From positions 62,001-126,000 of the forward strand of contig NZ_JAKGBZ010000003.1 in NCBI RefSeq assembly GCF_021556475.1: 64,000 bases of DNA, given 5' to 3'. The position numbers were made by a program, and so were the translations under genes. The first letter of the stretch is position 1. Each line of letters starts with the position of its first letter. The notes under the pieces are model-generated. The model was not told the DNA's origin. It worked only from the letters and a program-made list of their open reading frames with translations, and did not search any database. Source of the DNA: Acidiphilium iwatense. GTDB lineage: Bacteria; Pseudomonadota; Alphaproteobacteria; Acetobacterales; Acetobacteraceae. Shown in pieces: positions 34,997 to 43,767 of this stretch.

Positions 34997-35408
34997 ATCC
35001 GGTGGTCATGGCTTCTGCGAGCCTATCGGCGATCGCCTGATCTTCCCTGGACGTGAGCCCGCTGATGCCGATGGCGCCGATGATGTTTCCGTTGGCATTC
35101 CTGATGACATTGCCGCCGGGGAGAGCGGTGAGGCGCGCATCGCAGAAATATCCGGGCTGGATGTGTTCGCGATGGATGCGCTCCAGAAACGCCGCCGTGC
35201 TCACACCCATGCGCGCGGCGCTATAGGCTTTGCCCTGGGCGATATCGATGCTGCGCAGCGGCGCGCCGTCGGCACGCAGGAAAGCGATGAGAGTTCCATC
35301 GGCGTCGCAGACCGCAACGCAGATCGGCCGCTGCCGGTATTCGGCATGAGCCGTCTCGATCGCGGCGGTCGCCAGGGTCCGCGCCGTTCGAACATCGAGC
35401 CTATCCAT
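34980..35408 (-). CDS. GlcG/HbpS-family protein
   Basis: A 142-residue single-domain protein of the GlcG/HbpS (DUF336) family: ATAAIETAHAEYRQRPICVA, DADGTLIAFLRADGA, DIAQGKAYSAARMGVST, and LPGGNVIRNANGNIIGAIGI. Family members bind haem or cobalamin-like ligands or act as small accessory proteins in glycolate, diol and organic-acid loci. It is the last gene of the leftward catabolic cluster and overlaps the MFS gene by 8 bp. Confidence 0.85.
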   Translation of the reverse strand: MDRLDVRTARTLATAAIETAHAEYRQRPICVAVCDADGTLIAFLRADGAPLRSIDIAQGKAYSAARMGVSTAAFLERIHREHIQPGYFCDARLTALPGGNVIRNANGNIIGAIGISGLTSREDQAIADRLAEAMTTGSIRAD

Positions 35409-36732
35409 GAGCGGGTGGCTGGCCGAGGCGGTCGATATCGGCGGTGGTGATCGTGTCCTTGACGATGAAAATATAGGACGCGGCGGAGACGATGCAGACC
35501 ACGGCGCCGACCACCAAAGCGAGCACGAAGGATTTGGTGCCCTGGACGATCAGCCCTGTCACCGTCGGCGCCAGCGCGCCGCCGAGATAGCCGCCGAAAT
35601 TCTGCATCGCACCGACCGAGGCGGTGAGATTCTGCGGAACCGCCACCGAACTCAGCGCCCATGAGCAGGTGCTCGTGATATAGAGCAGGAAGATCGCCGC
35701 CGAGATGAAAGCGATCGCGAGATTGTTGCTGGTGACGTAGGCGGCCGCCACGGTGAACCCCGCCGTGCCGATCAAGGCGAGGCCCGCGGGATATTTCCGG
35801 CTGTTGACCGCGGTGAGGCCGCGACGGACCAGGACATCGGCGAGGTAACCGCCGCACAGCGACCCGATAACGCCCCAGAGGAACGGAATCGCCGCGGCGA
35901 TGCCGGTATATTCCACGCTCATGTGCCGCTGGATTTCGAAATATCCCGGCAGCCAGGCGAAATAGATCCAGGTCATGTAGATGCAGCCGAAGAAGCCCAG
36001 AATCATGCCCCAGGTGGTGCGGAAGCGGAACAGCATCCGCCATTCGCGGAAGGTCATGTGGGTGCGCTGGTTGGGTGGGTCGCCCTCGGTGCGGTAGGCG
36101 ATCTCTTCGGGCGTTAGTTGAATGTCGCGCGGGTTGCGGTAGATCGTGAACCAGATCGCCGCGAGGAGCAGGCCGACGATTCCCATCAGGATGAACATCC
36201 AGCGCCAGCCGAAACTCAGCATCAGTGCGGTCAAAATCGGCACCCCGATCGCGGTGCCCAACGGTCCCGCCGTGTTCCAAATCCCTGAGGACAAGCCGCG
36301 ATCGCGCGGATTGAACCAGTCGCGGGTGACCCGGCTTGCCGAGGGAAATTGCGGCGCCTCGCCGATGCCGAGCGCGATGCGCGCCACATAGAACTCGCCG
36401 AAATTCAGGACGAGCCCACTGACCACCTGGGCAAGCGACCATAGAGCGAGGCCGATCGCGAGCAGCCGGCGCGGGCGGAACTTGTCCACCATCGCGCCCA
36501 TCGGCAATTGCGCGAAGGCGTAGGACCACAGAAACGCCGAAAGCAGATAGCCCATATCGGCGATCGACAAGCCGAGATCCTTGCGGATCAGCGGATTGGC
36601 GACCGCCAGCGTCGCCCGGTCGATGTAGTTCACGCAACCGGAAATCACCAGCATGGTCAGGGCGGTGCGCTGGATCGATTTTATCCTGGGGGTCGCCGTG
36701 GTCGCCTGCGTGGTCGTTAGTGAACCGGACAT
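35401..36732 (-). CDS. MFS transporter, anion:cation symporter (ACS) family
   Basis: A 443-residue transporter with 12 predicted membrane helices. The N-terminal YIDRATLAVANPLIRKDLGL and GEAPQFPSASRVTRDWF between helices are signatures of ACS members (hexuronate, glucarate, phthalate, tartrate-type carriers). ATG 36732 is preferred because GGGAGGAAACGCA lies directly upstream; ATG 36747 is an alternative. Probably imports the organic acid degraded by the upstream enzymes. Confidence 0.87.
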   Translation of the reverse strand: MSGSLTTTQATTATPRIKSIQRTALTMLVISGCVNYIDRATLAVANPLIRKDLGLSIADMGYLLSAFLWSYAFAQLPMGAMVDKFRPRRLLAIGLALWSLAQVVSGLVLNFGEFYVARIALGIGEAPQFPSASRVTRDWFNPRDRGLSSGIWNTAGPLGTAIGVPILTALMLSFGWRWMFILMGIVGLLLAAIWFTIYRNPRDIQLTPEEIAYRTEGDPPNQRTHMTFREWRMLFRFRTTWGMILGFFGCIYMTWIYFAWLPGYFEIQRHMSVEYTGIAAAIPFLWGVIGSLCGGYLADVLVRRGLTAVNSRKYPAGLALIGTAGFTVAAAYVTSNNLAIAFISAAIFLLYITSTCSWALSSVAVPQNLTASVGAMQNFGGYLGGALAPTVTGLIVQGTKSFVLALVVGAVVCIVSAASYIFIVKDTITTADIDRLGQPPAHG

Positions 36733-36762
36733 TGCGTTTCCTCCCATCTTCGGTGTTTGTGG

Positions 36763-37956
36763 CTACAGATTTTCCGCCCGGCCGGTGAGGCTATTCATCG
36801 CGGCGATCACTCCGCCCGGCGTGTACGGCACACCGGCGGCATCGAACCCCATTTCGACCCCGGCCAGCGTGCCCATCAATGTCAGATCGTTGAAGTGGCC
36901 GAGATGGCCGATCCGAAAGACCGTTCCTTTGAGTTTGGCAAGGCCGGTTCCCAGCGACATGTCGAATCGGTCGAGCACGACGCCGCGGTAATGGTCGGCG
37001 TCGTATCCTTGCGGCATCATCACGGCGGTCAGCGCGCTCGAATATTCCCGAGGATCCGCGCAGAGAATGTCCATGCCCCAGGCGCGCACCGCCGCCCGCG
37101 TCGCCGCCGCGTGACGGTCGTGCCGGGCAAATACGTTAGCCAGCCCTTCCTCTTCCAGCATGGCGAGCGCCTCGCGCAGGCCGTACAGCAGATTCGTGGC
37201 CGGCGTATAGGGCCAGTAGCCGGTTCGGTTCGCCGCGATGATTTCCTGCCAGTCCCAATAAGATCGCGGACTGGCATTGGCGCGCGATGCCGCCAGCGCC
37301 TTGTCGGACACCGCGTTGAATCCGAGCCCCGGCGGCAGCATCAACCCCTTCTGCGAGCCGGCGACCGTGACATCGACGCCCCATTCGTCGTGCCGGTAGT
37401 CGATCGAGCCCAGCGAGGAAATCGTATCGACCAGAAACAGCGCCGGGTGGTTCGCCTGATCGATCGCACGCCTGATTTCGGGAATCCGGCTGGTTACTCC
37501 AGTTGACGTTTCGTTATGAACGACCATGACCGCCTTGATCGCGTGCCCCCGATCGTCGGCAAGTCTTGCGCCGATCGTGGCGGGGTCGGCGCCGTGGCGC
37601 CAATCTCCCGGCTGAAACTCGACACCGAGTTTCAGTTTTTCCGCCATCTTGCGCCATAGCGTGGCGAAATGACCGGTTTCCGCCATCAGCACTCTGTCGC
37701 CCGGCGACAGCGTGTTGAGGATCGCCGCTTCCCATGCGCCGGTTCCCGATGATGGATAGATCACCACCGGTTGAGCGGTCTGAAACACCCGCTTGCACCC
37801 GTCGATCACCGCAAGGCCGAGCCGCGCGAATTCCGGGCCGCGATGGTCGATCGTCGGCATGTCGATCGCCCGCAAAACCCGGTCCGGGACGTTGGTGGGA
37901 CCGGGGATTTGCAGGAAATGCCGTCCGGTATGCAGGGTTGCGGGGGCTTCGTTCAT
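36763..37956 (-). CDS. Class V aminotransferase, serine/alanine/aspartate-glyoxylate type
   Basis: A 397-residue PLP enzyme. Start HFLQIPGPTNVPDRVLRAID, then DHRGPEF, YPSSGTGAWEAAI, VDTISSLGSIDYRHDEWGVD and the PLP lysine in VAGSQKGLMLPPGLGF match serine-glyoxylate aminotransferase (SgaA) and the aspartate-glyoxylate enzyme BhcA. The role would be amination of glyoxylate or a related 2-oxo acid. It lies between a BASS transporter and an MFS transporter, suggesting glyoxylate arises from the imported substrate. Confidence 0.9.
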   Translation of the reverse strand: MNEAPATLHTGRHFLQIPGPTNVPDRVLRAIDMPTIDHRGPEFARLGLAVIDGCKRVFQTAQPVVIYPSSGTGAWEAAILNTLSPGDRVLMAETGHFATLWRKMAEKLKLGVEFQPGDWRHGADPATIGARLADDRGHAIKAVMVVHNETSTGVTSRIPEIRRAIDQANHPALFLVDTISSLGSIDYRHDEWGVDVTVAGSQKGLMLPPGLGFNAVSDKALAASRANASPRSYWDWQEIIAANRTGYWPYTPATNLLYGLREALAMLEEEGLANVFARHDRHAAATRAAVRAWGMDILCADPREYSSALTAVMMPQGYDADHYRGVVLDRFDMSLGTGLAKLKGTVFRIGHLGHFNDLTLMGTLAGVEMGFDAAGVPYTPGGVIAAMNSLTGRAENL

Positions 37957-37963
37957 TCGTGAT

Positions 37964-38959
37964 CTACTCCGCGCCGAATTGCTGCGATGCCGGTTTCATC
38001 GAAAGTCCATCATTGGCGAATTCGTCATCGACCGGCTTGCCGCCGAGATAGCTCGCGAGAATCGAACCGATGATCATGTTCAGCAGCGCGTTCATCAGAC
38101 AGGGCAATGCCGCGAAGGGTCCGAAATTGATGTTGGCCAGCACCGCGCCGAGGCCGGAATTGTAGATTCCGACATCGAACATGATCGCGCGGGAATGCGC
38201 TTCGTCGATGCGCAGAAATTTCGCCAGCGCATAGGCCACCGCGAGATTGACCATGCAGATGATCGAGGTCGTGACGGCGATGATCGGAATCCAGGACAGA
38301 TTCTTCGCGATCGCCGGAGCCGCTGCCGCGACCAGGCCGAGCGCCAGGATATAGAGCAAGATCGCCGAAAGCATCGGCAGCACCGGCTGCACGGCCTGGA
38401 TTCGCCGCGCCCCCAGCGTGGCGCGTGCGCCGATTCCCACGATCAGCGGCAGCAGCACGATTACCAGCATCTGGTGGAACAATGCGAAAAAGCTGACATG
38501 GACGTATTTATGCGCGAAGGCCGCGGTGAAGGCGGGCGTCAGCAAAGGCGACAGCAGCGTGTGGATGAAGGTCAGGCTGATCGCCAAAGGCACCGCGCCA
38601 TGCGAGAGAAAGGTGAACAGGTTGGAGGTGACGCCCGCCGGCGTCGCCCCGTCCAGGATGGTGCCGGCGGCGAGCTGCGGCTGGCTGCTATAGACCAGGT
38701 GTGCAGCGACGATCGCCGCCAGCGGCACGGTGATCCATTTGATCAGAAAACCGGCGATCAGGGTTTTCGGCCTGGTGAAGACCGGCTTGATCGACTCCAC
38801 GCTCAGCGTCAGGCTCATCAGCAGAATGACGCCCGCCAGATCGTAGATCGTGTAGGGTGCCAGCCTGATGAAGAGATGCGGTGCAAGATAGCCGAGAATG
38901 CCGCAGACGACGAGCCAGACCGGCATCATCTTATTGAACAGGAAACGGGCGATATTCAT
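37964..38959 (-). CDS. Bile acid:sodium symporter (BASS) family transporter
   Basis: A 331-residue membrane protein with about ten hydrophobic segments; DGATPAGVTSNLFTFLSHG and the late FDVGIYNSGLGAVLANINFG are the discontinuous-helix motifs of sodium-coupled BASS carriers, which move bile acids, pantoate, pyruvate or other carboxylates. ATG 38959 has a GGGAG site upstream. It is 7 bp before the aminotransferase and thus part of the same transcript. Confidence 0.88.
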   Translation of the reverse strand: MNIARFLFNKMMPVWLVVCGILGYLAPHLFIRLAPYTIYDLAGVILLMSLTLSVESIKPVFTRPKTLIAGFLIKWITVPLAAIVAAHLVYSSQPQLAAGTILDGATPAGVTSNLFTFLSHGAVPLAISLTFIHTLLSPLLTPAFTAAFAHKYVHVSFFALFHQMLVIVLLPLIVGIGARATLGARRIQAVQPVLPMLSAILLYILALGLVAAAAPAIAKNLSWIPIIAVTTSIICMVNLAVAYALAKFLRIDEAHSRAIMFDVGIYNSGLGAVLANINFGPFAALPCLMNALLNMIIGSILASYLGGKPVDDEFANDGLSMKPASQQFGAE

Positions 38960-39019
38960 GTTTCACTCCCATTGTTCTTTTATTCTTTTGTTCAGTCGAC
39001 CGGACGGGCTGCGACGATG

Positions 39020-39814
39020 TTACCTGCCTCGCCAGTCCGGCTGTCGCTTGGTCAGGAACGCGTCCATCCCTTCGCGAAAATCCTCGCTCATGTAGCAGGT
39101 CAGAATGAGATCCTCCGCCGCGATGCGCGACAGACGGCCGATCCGGTCCAGTGCTTCCTTGGTGACGCGCAATGTCAGCGGTGCGTGGCCGGCGACGGTT
39201 TCGGCCAAGGCCGCTGCGCGTTCGAGCAGCTTTTCCCGGTTTTCCAGGACTTCGGATACGAGCCCGATCCGGCCAGCTTCCTCGGCGCCGATCAGGCGCG
39301 CGGTGAAAATCAGATCCTTCACGCGCGCCGGGCCGATCAGCGCCGCGAGCCGCGCGTAATTCGCGATCGACAGGCAATTGCCGAGCGTGCGCGCGATCGG
39401 AAAGCCGAACCGCGCATCCGCGCTCGCGATGCGCAGATCGCACACTGAAGCGATCGCCGCACCTCCCCCGGTGCAGGCGCCGCTGATCGCCGCGATCGTC
39501 GGCACCCGGCACGCTTCGAGCGCTTTCAGCACGTCATCGATGCGCTGCTCGTAGGCGATCGCGTCCTCGGGGGTTTTGAAGGCGCGGAACTGGTTGATGT
39601 CGGTGCCCGCGGCAAACGCCTTGTCGCCGGCGCCGGCCAGGACCAGCGCCCGGATATCGTCGCTTTCATTCAGGTGGGTACAGATCGCGGCGAGCCGCTC
39701 GTACATTGCGAAGGTCAGCGCGTTGCGCGCGGCCGGGCGGTTGAAGGTGACATAGCCGATCCGCCCGCGCACCTCGTAAAGCAGATCATCGTCCTGCTCC
39801 GTCGCCGCGCTCAT
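39020..39814 (-). CDS. Enoyl-CoA hydratase/isomerase family protein
   Basis: A 264-residue crotonase-fold enzyme. Oxyanion-hole stretches are AGAGDKAFAAGTDINQF and ISGACTGGGAAIASVCDLRI; the catalytic Glu region reads FGFPIARTLGNCLSI, where the canonical hydratase Glu pair is not obvious, so the reaction could be a lyase or isomerase variant. Its start overlaps the CoA-transferase stop by 4 bp (ATGA), coupling the two. Confidence 0.88.
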   Translation of the reverse strand: MSAATEQDDDLLYEVRGRIGYVTFNRPAARNALTFAMYERLAAICTHLNESDDIRALVLAGAGDKAFAAGTDINQFRAFKTPEDAIAYEQRIDDVLKALEACRVPTIAAISGACTGGGAAIASVCDLRIASADARFGFPIARTLGNCLSIANYARLAALIGPARVKDLIFTARLIGAEEAGRIGLVSEVLENREKLLERAAALAETVAGHAPLTLRVTKEALDRIGRLSRIAAEDLILTCYMSEDFREGMDAFLTKRQPDWRGR

Positions 39815-41073
39815 TCGGCGGCCTCCCGCCGGTCCTTCGGTCCCGCCTGATGCGCGGCACCCGCCGCGATCATCGCCGCGATCTCGGCATCCGAAAAACC
39901 GAGTTCGTTCAGAACCTCGCCGGTATGTTCGCCATAGACCGGCGCGGGGTGCCGCACGCTGCCCGGCGTTGCCGAAAACTTCACCGGCAGGCCGAGCGCG
40001 CGGGTGCGCCCGGCAACCGCATGATCGGTCTCGACGATCATATCGCGCGCCTTGGCCTGCGCATCCTGCGCCACCTGCTGCACCGTCAGCACCGGGCCGG
40101 CCGGCACGCCGGCGGCATCGAGCTCCGCGAGCCAGGCCGCGGCGGGTTTTTGCCGGAATAACGTCTCCAGCCGTGCCGCCAGCTCCGGCAGATGCGCCAT
40201 GCGGCCGGCATTGTCGGCAAAGCGCGGGTCGGTTGCGAGATCGTCGGCGTGCAGGACCGCCAGCAGCCGCTTCCAGTTGCCCTCGTTCGCGGCGCCGACG
40301 GTGATCGGGTCGTCCTGAGTGCGAAACGCCTGATACGGCGCCATCAGCGGATGTCCCGAACCGAGCGGACCTGGTGCCGTGCCGGTCGCGAAGCTGATCG
40401 CCGCATGCCAGTACATATAGGTGATACCGGCTTCGAACAGCGAGGTATCGACCATCTGGCCCCGGCCGCTGACATGCCGGTGATTGAGCGCCGCGAGAAT
40501 CCCCATCGCCGCGATGATTCCGGCGCTGATATCGGTGATCGGCGGCCCGACCTTCACCGGCGCGCGGCCCGGCGTTTCGCCGGTTACGCTCATCACCCCG
40601 CTCATGCCCTGGGCGATCAGGTCGAACCCGCCGCGATCCGCATAGGGGCCGGTGCGGCCGAAACCGGAAATGCTGCAATAGATCAGTCCGCGATTGCGCG
40701 CGTGCAGTGCGTCGAACCCGAACCCCATGCGGTCGAGCGCGCCCTTGCGGTAGTTTTCGATCAGCACGTCGCTGCGGTCGAGCAGCCTGAGCAGCGCATC
40801 GCGGCCCTGGGGCGATTTCAGATTCAGCGCGATGCCGCGCTTGTTCCGGTTCATCATCATGAAAGCGGCCGATTCGCCCGCGACCGAAGGCGGCACCGAG
40901 CGCCGCGTATCGTCGCCGCCCGGCAGTTTTTCGACCTTGACGACCTCGGCACCCATATCCGCCAGCATCATGCCGCAGACCGGCCCGGCCATGACGTGCG
41001 AAAGATCGACCACTTTCAGCCCGGCGAGCGGCCCGGAGTTTGATGGCATTGGCCGCGATCCGGCTTTTTTCAT
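39811..41073 (-). CDS. Family III CoA-transferase (CaiB/BaiF)
   Basis: A 420-residue enzyme that activates a carboxylic acid by moving CoA from a donor such as succinyl-CoA. Motifs are LAGLKVVDLSHVMAGPVCGM, LADMGAEVVKVEKLPGGDDT, NRNKRGIALNLKSPQGRDAL and GGFDLIAQGMSGVMSVTG with the nucleophilic Asp. ATG 41073 has GAGGAAA seven bases upstream. First gene of the leftward catabolic cluster, divergent from the GntR regulator. Confidence 0.92.
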   Translation of the reverse strand: MKKAGSRPMPSNSGPLAGLKVVDLSHVMAGPVCGMMLADMGAEVVKVEKLPGGDDTRRSVPPSVAGESAAFMMMNRNKRGIALNLKSPQGRDALLRLLDRSDVLIENYRKGALDRMGFGFDALHARNRGLIYCSISGFGRTGPYADRGGFDLIAQGMSGVMSVTGETPGRAPVKVGPPITDISAGIIAAMGILAALNHRHVSGRGQMVDTSLFEAGITYMYWHAAISFATGTAPGPLGSGHPLMAPYQAFRTQDDPITVGAANEGNWKRLLAVLHADDLATDPRFADNAGRMAHLPELAARLETLFRQKPAAAWLAELDAAGVPAGPVLTVQQVAQDAQAKARDMIVETDHAVAGRTRALGLPVKFSATPGSVRHPAPVYGEHTGEVLNELGFSDAEIAAMIAAGAAHQAGPKDRREAAE

Positions 41074-41092
41074 ATGCGGCTTTCCTCAATTA

Positions 41093-41163
41093 TGAATGCA
41101 AAACTGCCTGAATGAGCGGACATGTCAAGCGAAACTACCACAGATAACCAATTTTGAATGCAA
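41093..41163. promoter_or_regulatory. Candidate regulator boxes in the CoA-transferase/GntR divergent promoter
   Basis: The nonamer TGAATGCAA occurs twice in direct orientation (41093-41101 and 41155-41163), each followed by a T- or A-rich tract, in the 133-bp gap between the two divergent genes. This spot is where a local FCD-type GntR repressor would bind. Assignment is by position only. Confidence 0.4.
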
Positions 41164-41206
41164 TTTTGCTATTCCGCGCCGAACGGCAAGCGGGTAAACA
41201 GCGAGG

Positions 41207-41842
41207 ATGCTGCATGACGAGGTCGTCGCCCGAATCCGTGACCAATTGATCGAGGGGCGGATCGCGCCCGGCGCGCGCATCCCGGAGCGCGAGCTGTGCC
41301 AGACGCTGGATATCTCCCGCACCCCGCTGCGCGAAGCGCTGAAGGTTCTGGCCGCCGAAGGCCATGTCGTGCTTCTGCCCAATCGCGGCGCCCGCGCGGC
41401 GAAACTCACCCTCGCCGATGTCCGCGACCTGTTCGAGGTCTCCGCCGCGCTCGAATCAGCCGGCGGCGAGCTTGCCTGCCAGCGCATCACCGACGCCGAA
41501 TTGGCGTTCATCGCCGCCCGGCACGCCGAGATGGAAGCGCATTACACGGCGCGCGACATGCGGGCTTATTACGCCTGCAACCGCGCGATTCACGAGGCGA
41601 TCATGCGCGCCTCGGGCAATGCCGTGCTGATCGGCATCTATGAGAGCGTCAGCGCCCGCATCCGGCGCGCCCGGTATGTCGCGCCGATGACCGAGCCGCA
41701 TTGGCGATCGGCGCTTCAGGAACACGCGGCGATGCTGAACGCACTCGAACGGCGCGACGGCCCGATGCTCGCGATGATCCTGAAAACCCATCTCCGCCAC
41801 AAAGGCAGCGAGGTCGAGCGCGCCGGTTTCGCGACGCTGTAG
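41207..41842 (+). CDS. GntR family transcriptional regulator, FCD subfamily
   Basis: A 211-residue repressor with an N-terminal winged helix (EVVARIRDQLIEGRIAPGAR, then LDISRTPLREALKVLAAEG) and a C-terminal all-helical FCD ligand domain (metal-binding Asp/His pattern in YYACNRAIHEAIMRASGN and LQEHAAMLNALERRD). FCD regulators sense small organic acids. Placed divergently from the CoA-transferase cluster, it is the likely local regulator. Confidence 0.9.
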   Translation: MLHDEVVARIRDQLIEGRIAPGARIPERELCQTLDISRTPLREALKVLAAEGHVVLLPNRGARAAKLTLADVRDLFEVSAALESAGGELACQRITDAELAFIAARHAEMEAHYTARDMRAYYACNRAIHEAIMRASGNAVLIGIYESVSARIRRARYVAPMTEPHWRSALQEHAAMLNALERRDGPMLAMILKTHLRHKGSEVERAGFATL

Positions 41843-41853
41843 CCGAACCCAGA

Positions 41854-42342
41854 TCAGCGATCGGCGAGCGGGTACGGTTTCGCGTCGGCCGGGCCGATGA
41901 TTTCGCGCATCGCGATGAGAGTGCGGAACGCCCGGACATTCGGATCGTCGTGGAACACCTCGCGAGCGAAGGCTTCATATGCCGCCATGTCCGTCAGCCG
42001 GAGCAGGAGAATGAAATCGGTCTCGCCGGTGACGTACCAGGCCTGCCGGATTTCGGGCCGGATGCGCAGCTTGCGGACGAAGGCGTCGAGTTCCGCCGAT
42101 CCCTCCCGTTCCAGCGAGACGAGCACATGGATGGTGAGCGGCAGGCCGAGCACCGCGGGATGCACGACCGAAATATCGGCGGCGATCACGCCCTCGCGCC
42201 GGAGCCGGCGCAGGCGGCGCAGCACGGCACTTTCCGACAATCCGACCCGCTCAGCGAGGATGCGGGCTGGGGGCTGGTTGTCTTTCTGCACCTGCTCCAG
42301 CAGGGCGCGGTCGAAGCGATCGAGAGTGACGGATTTAGGCAT
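41854..42342 (-). CDS. Lrp/AsnC family transcriptional regulator
   Basis: A 162-residue regulator: helix-turn-helix in LDRFDRALLEQVQKDNQPPA with VGLSESAVLRRLRRLRREGV, followed by the RAM ligand domain (LTIHVLVSLERE, YVTGETDFILLLRLTDMAAY). Such proteins usually activate or repress the divergent amino-acid gene in response to the amino acid. ATG 42342 is 85 bp from the divergent ammonia-lyase gene. Confidence 0.92.
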   Translation of the reverse strand: MPKSVTLDRFDRALLEQVQKDNQPPARILAERVGLSESAVLRRLRRLRREGVIAADISVVHPAVLGLPLTIHVLVSLEREGSAELDAFVRKLRIRPEIRQAWYVTGETDFILLLRLTDMAAYEAFAREVFHDDPNVRAFRTLIAMREIIGPADAKPYPLADR

Positions 42343-42427
42343 TGCAAACCGGATATGAGCGGAAAACCGGCGCAGAATAGCATGAATTCGGCGCCATCCA
42401 TCCGGCGCATCGGGCACACTATCCGCC

Positions 42428-43498
42428 ATGAACATAGATTTTCTTTCTCCGCAGAATGCGGACGACATCGCGGCGGAACTGCTCCGCCTTTCGCCGGATT
42501 ACGCGGCAACGCCGCTGCACGACCTGCCCGCGCTCGCCGCGCGGCTCGGCGTCGCGCAGCTACTCGCCAAGGATGAAGGGCGGCGCCGGCTGGGCAGCTT
42601 CAAATCGCTCGGCGGCACCTATGCCGGGCTGCGGGCGCTTGCCCGCGCGGCGGGGCGGGATGTCGCGGGGCTTCTCGATCCGGGCAATCGCCCGGCCGGT
42701 CTGCCGGCCCTGGTCTGCGCCAGCGACGGCAATCACGGCCTCGCGGTCGCCTCGGCCGCGCGATTCGCGGGCGCGAAGGCGCGGATTTTCCTGCATGGCG
42801 GCGTTCCTGCGCTCCGGGCGCGCCGGATCGAAGCGCAGGGTGCCGAAATCGTGTGGATTGCCGGCACCTATGACGACGCGGTGGACGCGGCGGCCGAGGC
42901 GGCGCGGCGTGGGGACAACATTCTGGTGGCCGATGTCGCGGGCGATCTGACCGATCCGGTGGTGAACGACGTGATGGCCGGCTATGGCGTGATCGCCGCC
43001 GAACTCCGCCGTCAGGTCGGGGCTGCCGGCCATCGGCGTCCGACCCATCTGTTCGTGCAGGCGGGCGTGGGCGGTCTCGCCGCCGCATTGGCGGACGGGC
43101 TCAGGGATTGGCTGGCGGCGCCGGCCGGCGTCATCGTCGTCGAGCCGGAACAGGCGCCGTGCGTCGCCGCGGCGCTCGCCGCCGGCCATATCGTGCAGGT
43201 GCCGGGCAGGCTGGAGACCAGTGCCGAAATGCTCTCCTGCGGCACGGCCAGCGCCCCTGCCCTGGAAGTTCTGCGCAAGCACGGCGCCCGCGTCGTGACC
43301 GTTTCGGAAGACGCCCTGGCCGAAGCGCCGCGCCTGCTGCGCGACCATGGCGGCCCGGCGACCACGCCTTCGGGCGCGGCGGGCCTGGCGGGTGTCGCCG
43401 CGCGCGCGCTGGACCTCGCCCCCGACAGCCGGGTAATGGTCATCGTCACCGAAGCCGAACTTGATCGGAGTGCGCCGGAAGGCCGGCGGCACTCATAG
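42428..43498 (+). CDS. Diaminopropionate ammonia-lyase-like PLP enzyme with an altered 3' end
   Basis: A 356-residue fold-type II PLP enzyme. ATPLHDLPALAARLGVAQLL and DEGRRRLGSFKSLGGTYAG, with PLP lysine K59, and CASDGNHGLAVASAARFAGA match DpaL/YgeX, which splits 2,3-diaminopropionate to pyruvate and ammonia. The normal C-terminus is lost: the last nine codons (43472-43498, SAPEGRRHS) come from the antisense strand of an IS1595-type transposase remnant. The core is intact and activity is plausible. Probably controlled by the divergent Lrp regulator. Confidence 0.82.
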   Translation: MNIDFLSPQNADDIAAELLRLSPDYAATPLHDLPALAARLGVAQLLAKDEGRRRLGSFKSLGGTYAGLRALARAAGRDVAGLLDPGNRPAGLPALVCASDGNHGLAVASAARFAGAKARIFLHGGVPALRARRIEAQGAEIVWIAGTYDDAVDAAAEAARRGDNILVADVAGDLTDPVVNDVMAGYGVIAAELRRQVGAAGHRRPTHLFVQAGVGGLAAALADGLRDWLAAPAGVIVVEPEQAPCVAAALAAGHIVQVPGRLETSAEMLSCGTASAPALEVLRKHGARVVTVSEDALAEAPRLLRDHGGPATTPSGAAGLAGVAARALDLAPDSRVMVIVTEAELDRSAPEGRRHS

Positions 43499-43656
43499 AC
43501 GGTCGGGCACTCGCAATGCGGGCAGACCGGCTTGCCGGCGGTAGCGGCCCAGCGGATGCGGCAGAATGTCGTCTCGGCTTCCTTGTCGCTCATGCGCATA
43601 ACCATTGCCAGTGAGAAGCTACGGGCACGGGCGGAAAGGAGAAAATTCTGGGACAT
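43472..43656 (-). mobile_element. Truncated IS1595-family transposase, N-terminal fragment
   Basis: The minus strand from ATG 43656 reads MSQNFLLSARARSFSLAMVM, then CRIRWAATAGKPVCPHCECP and VYECRRPSGA: the zinc-ribbon N-terminus of IS1595-type transposases. Homology stops at about 43472, where the ammonia-lyase gene begins on the opposite strand. The catalytic part and the distal IS end are missing. No terminal inverted repeat could be identified. Confidence 0.8.
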
Positions 43657-43767
43657 CGTTCATATCTGTTGCTAAGCCAACTAATATGTATGCCATCTCA
43701 TTTGGGCTCGCCAACATAAAACGAACAAATATGATAGTTTTCGTTCTTTTGTGTATGGAGCCTAACG

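Noticed and set aside
36763-37956. Reading the aminotransferase as part of a complete beta-hydroxyaspartate cycle
   Set aside because: The dehydratase, aldolase and iminosuccinate reductase of that cycle are not adjacent, and the enzyme is equally like serine-glyoxylate aminotransferases.
37793-39448. 551-codon plus-strand frame across the BASS transporter and hydratase genes
   Set aside because: Composition is Arg/Gln/Asp-rich and motif-free, whereas both minus-strand genes are clear.
43012-43656. Complete 214-residue transposase on the minus strand
   Set aside because: Only the first ~60 residues resemble IS1595; the rest is antisense to the ammonia-lyase gene.
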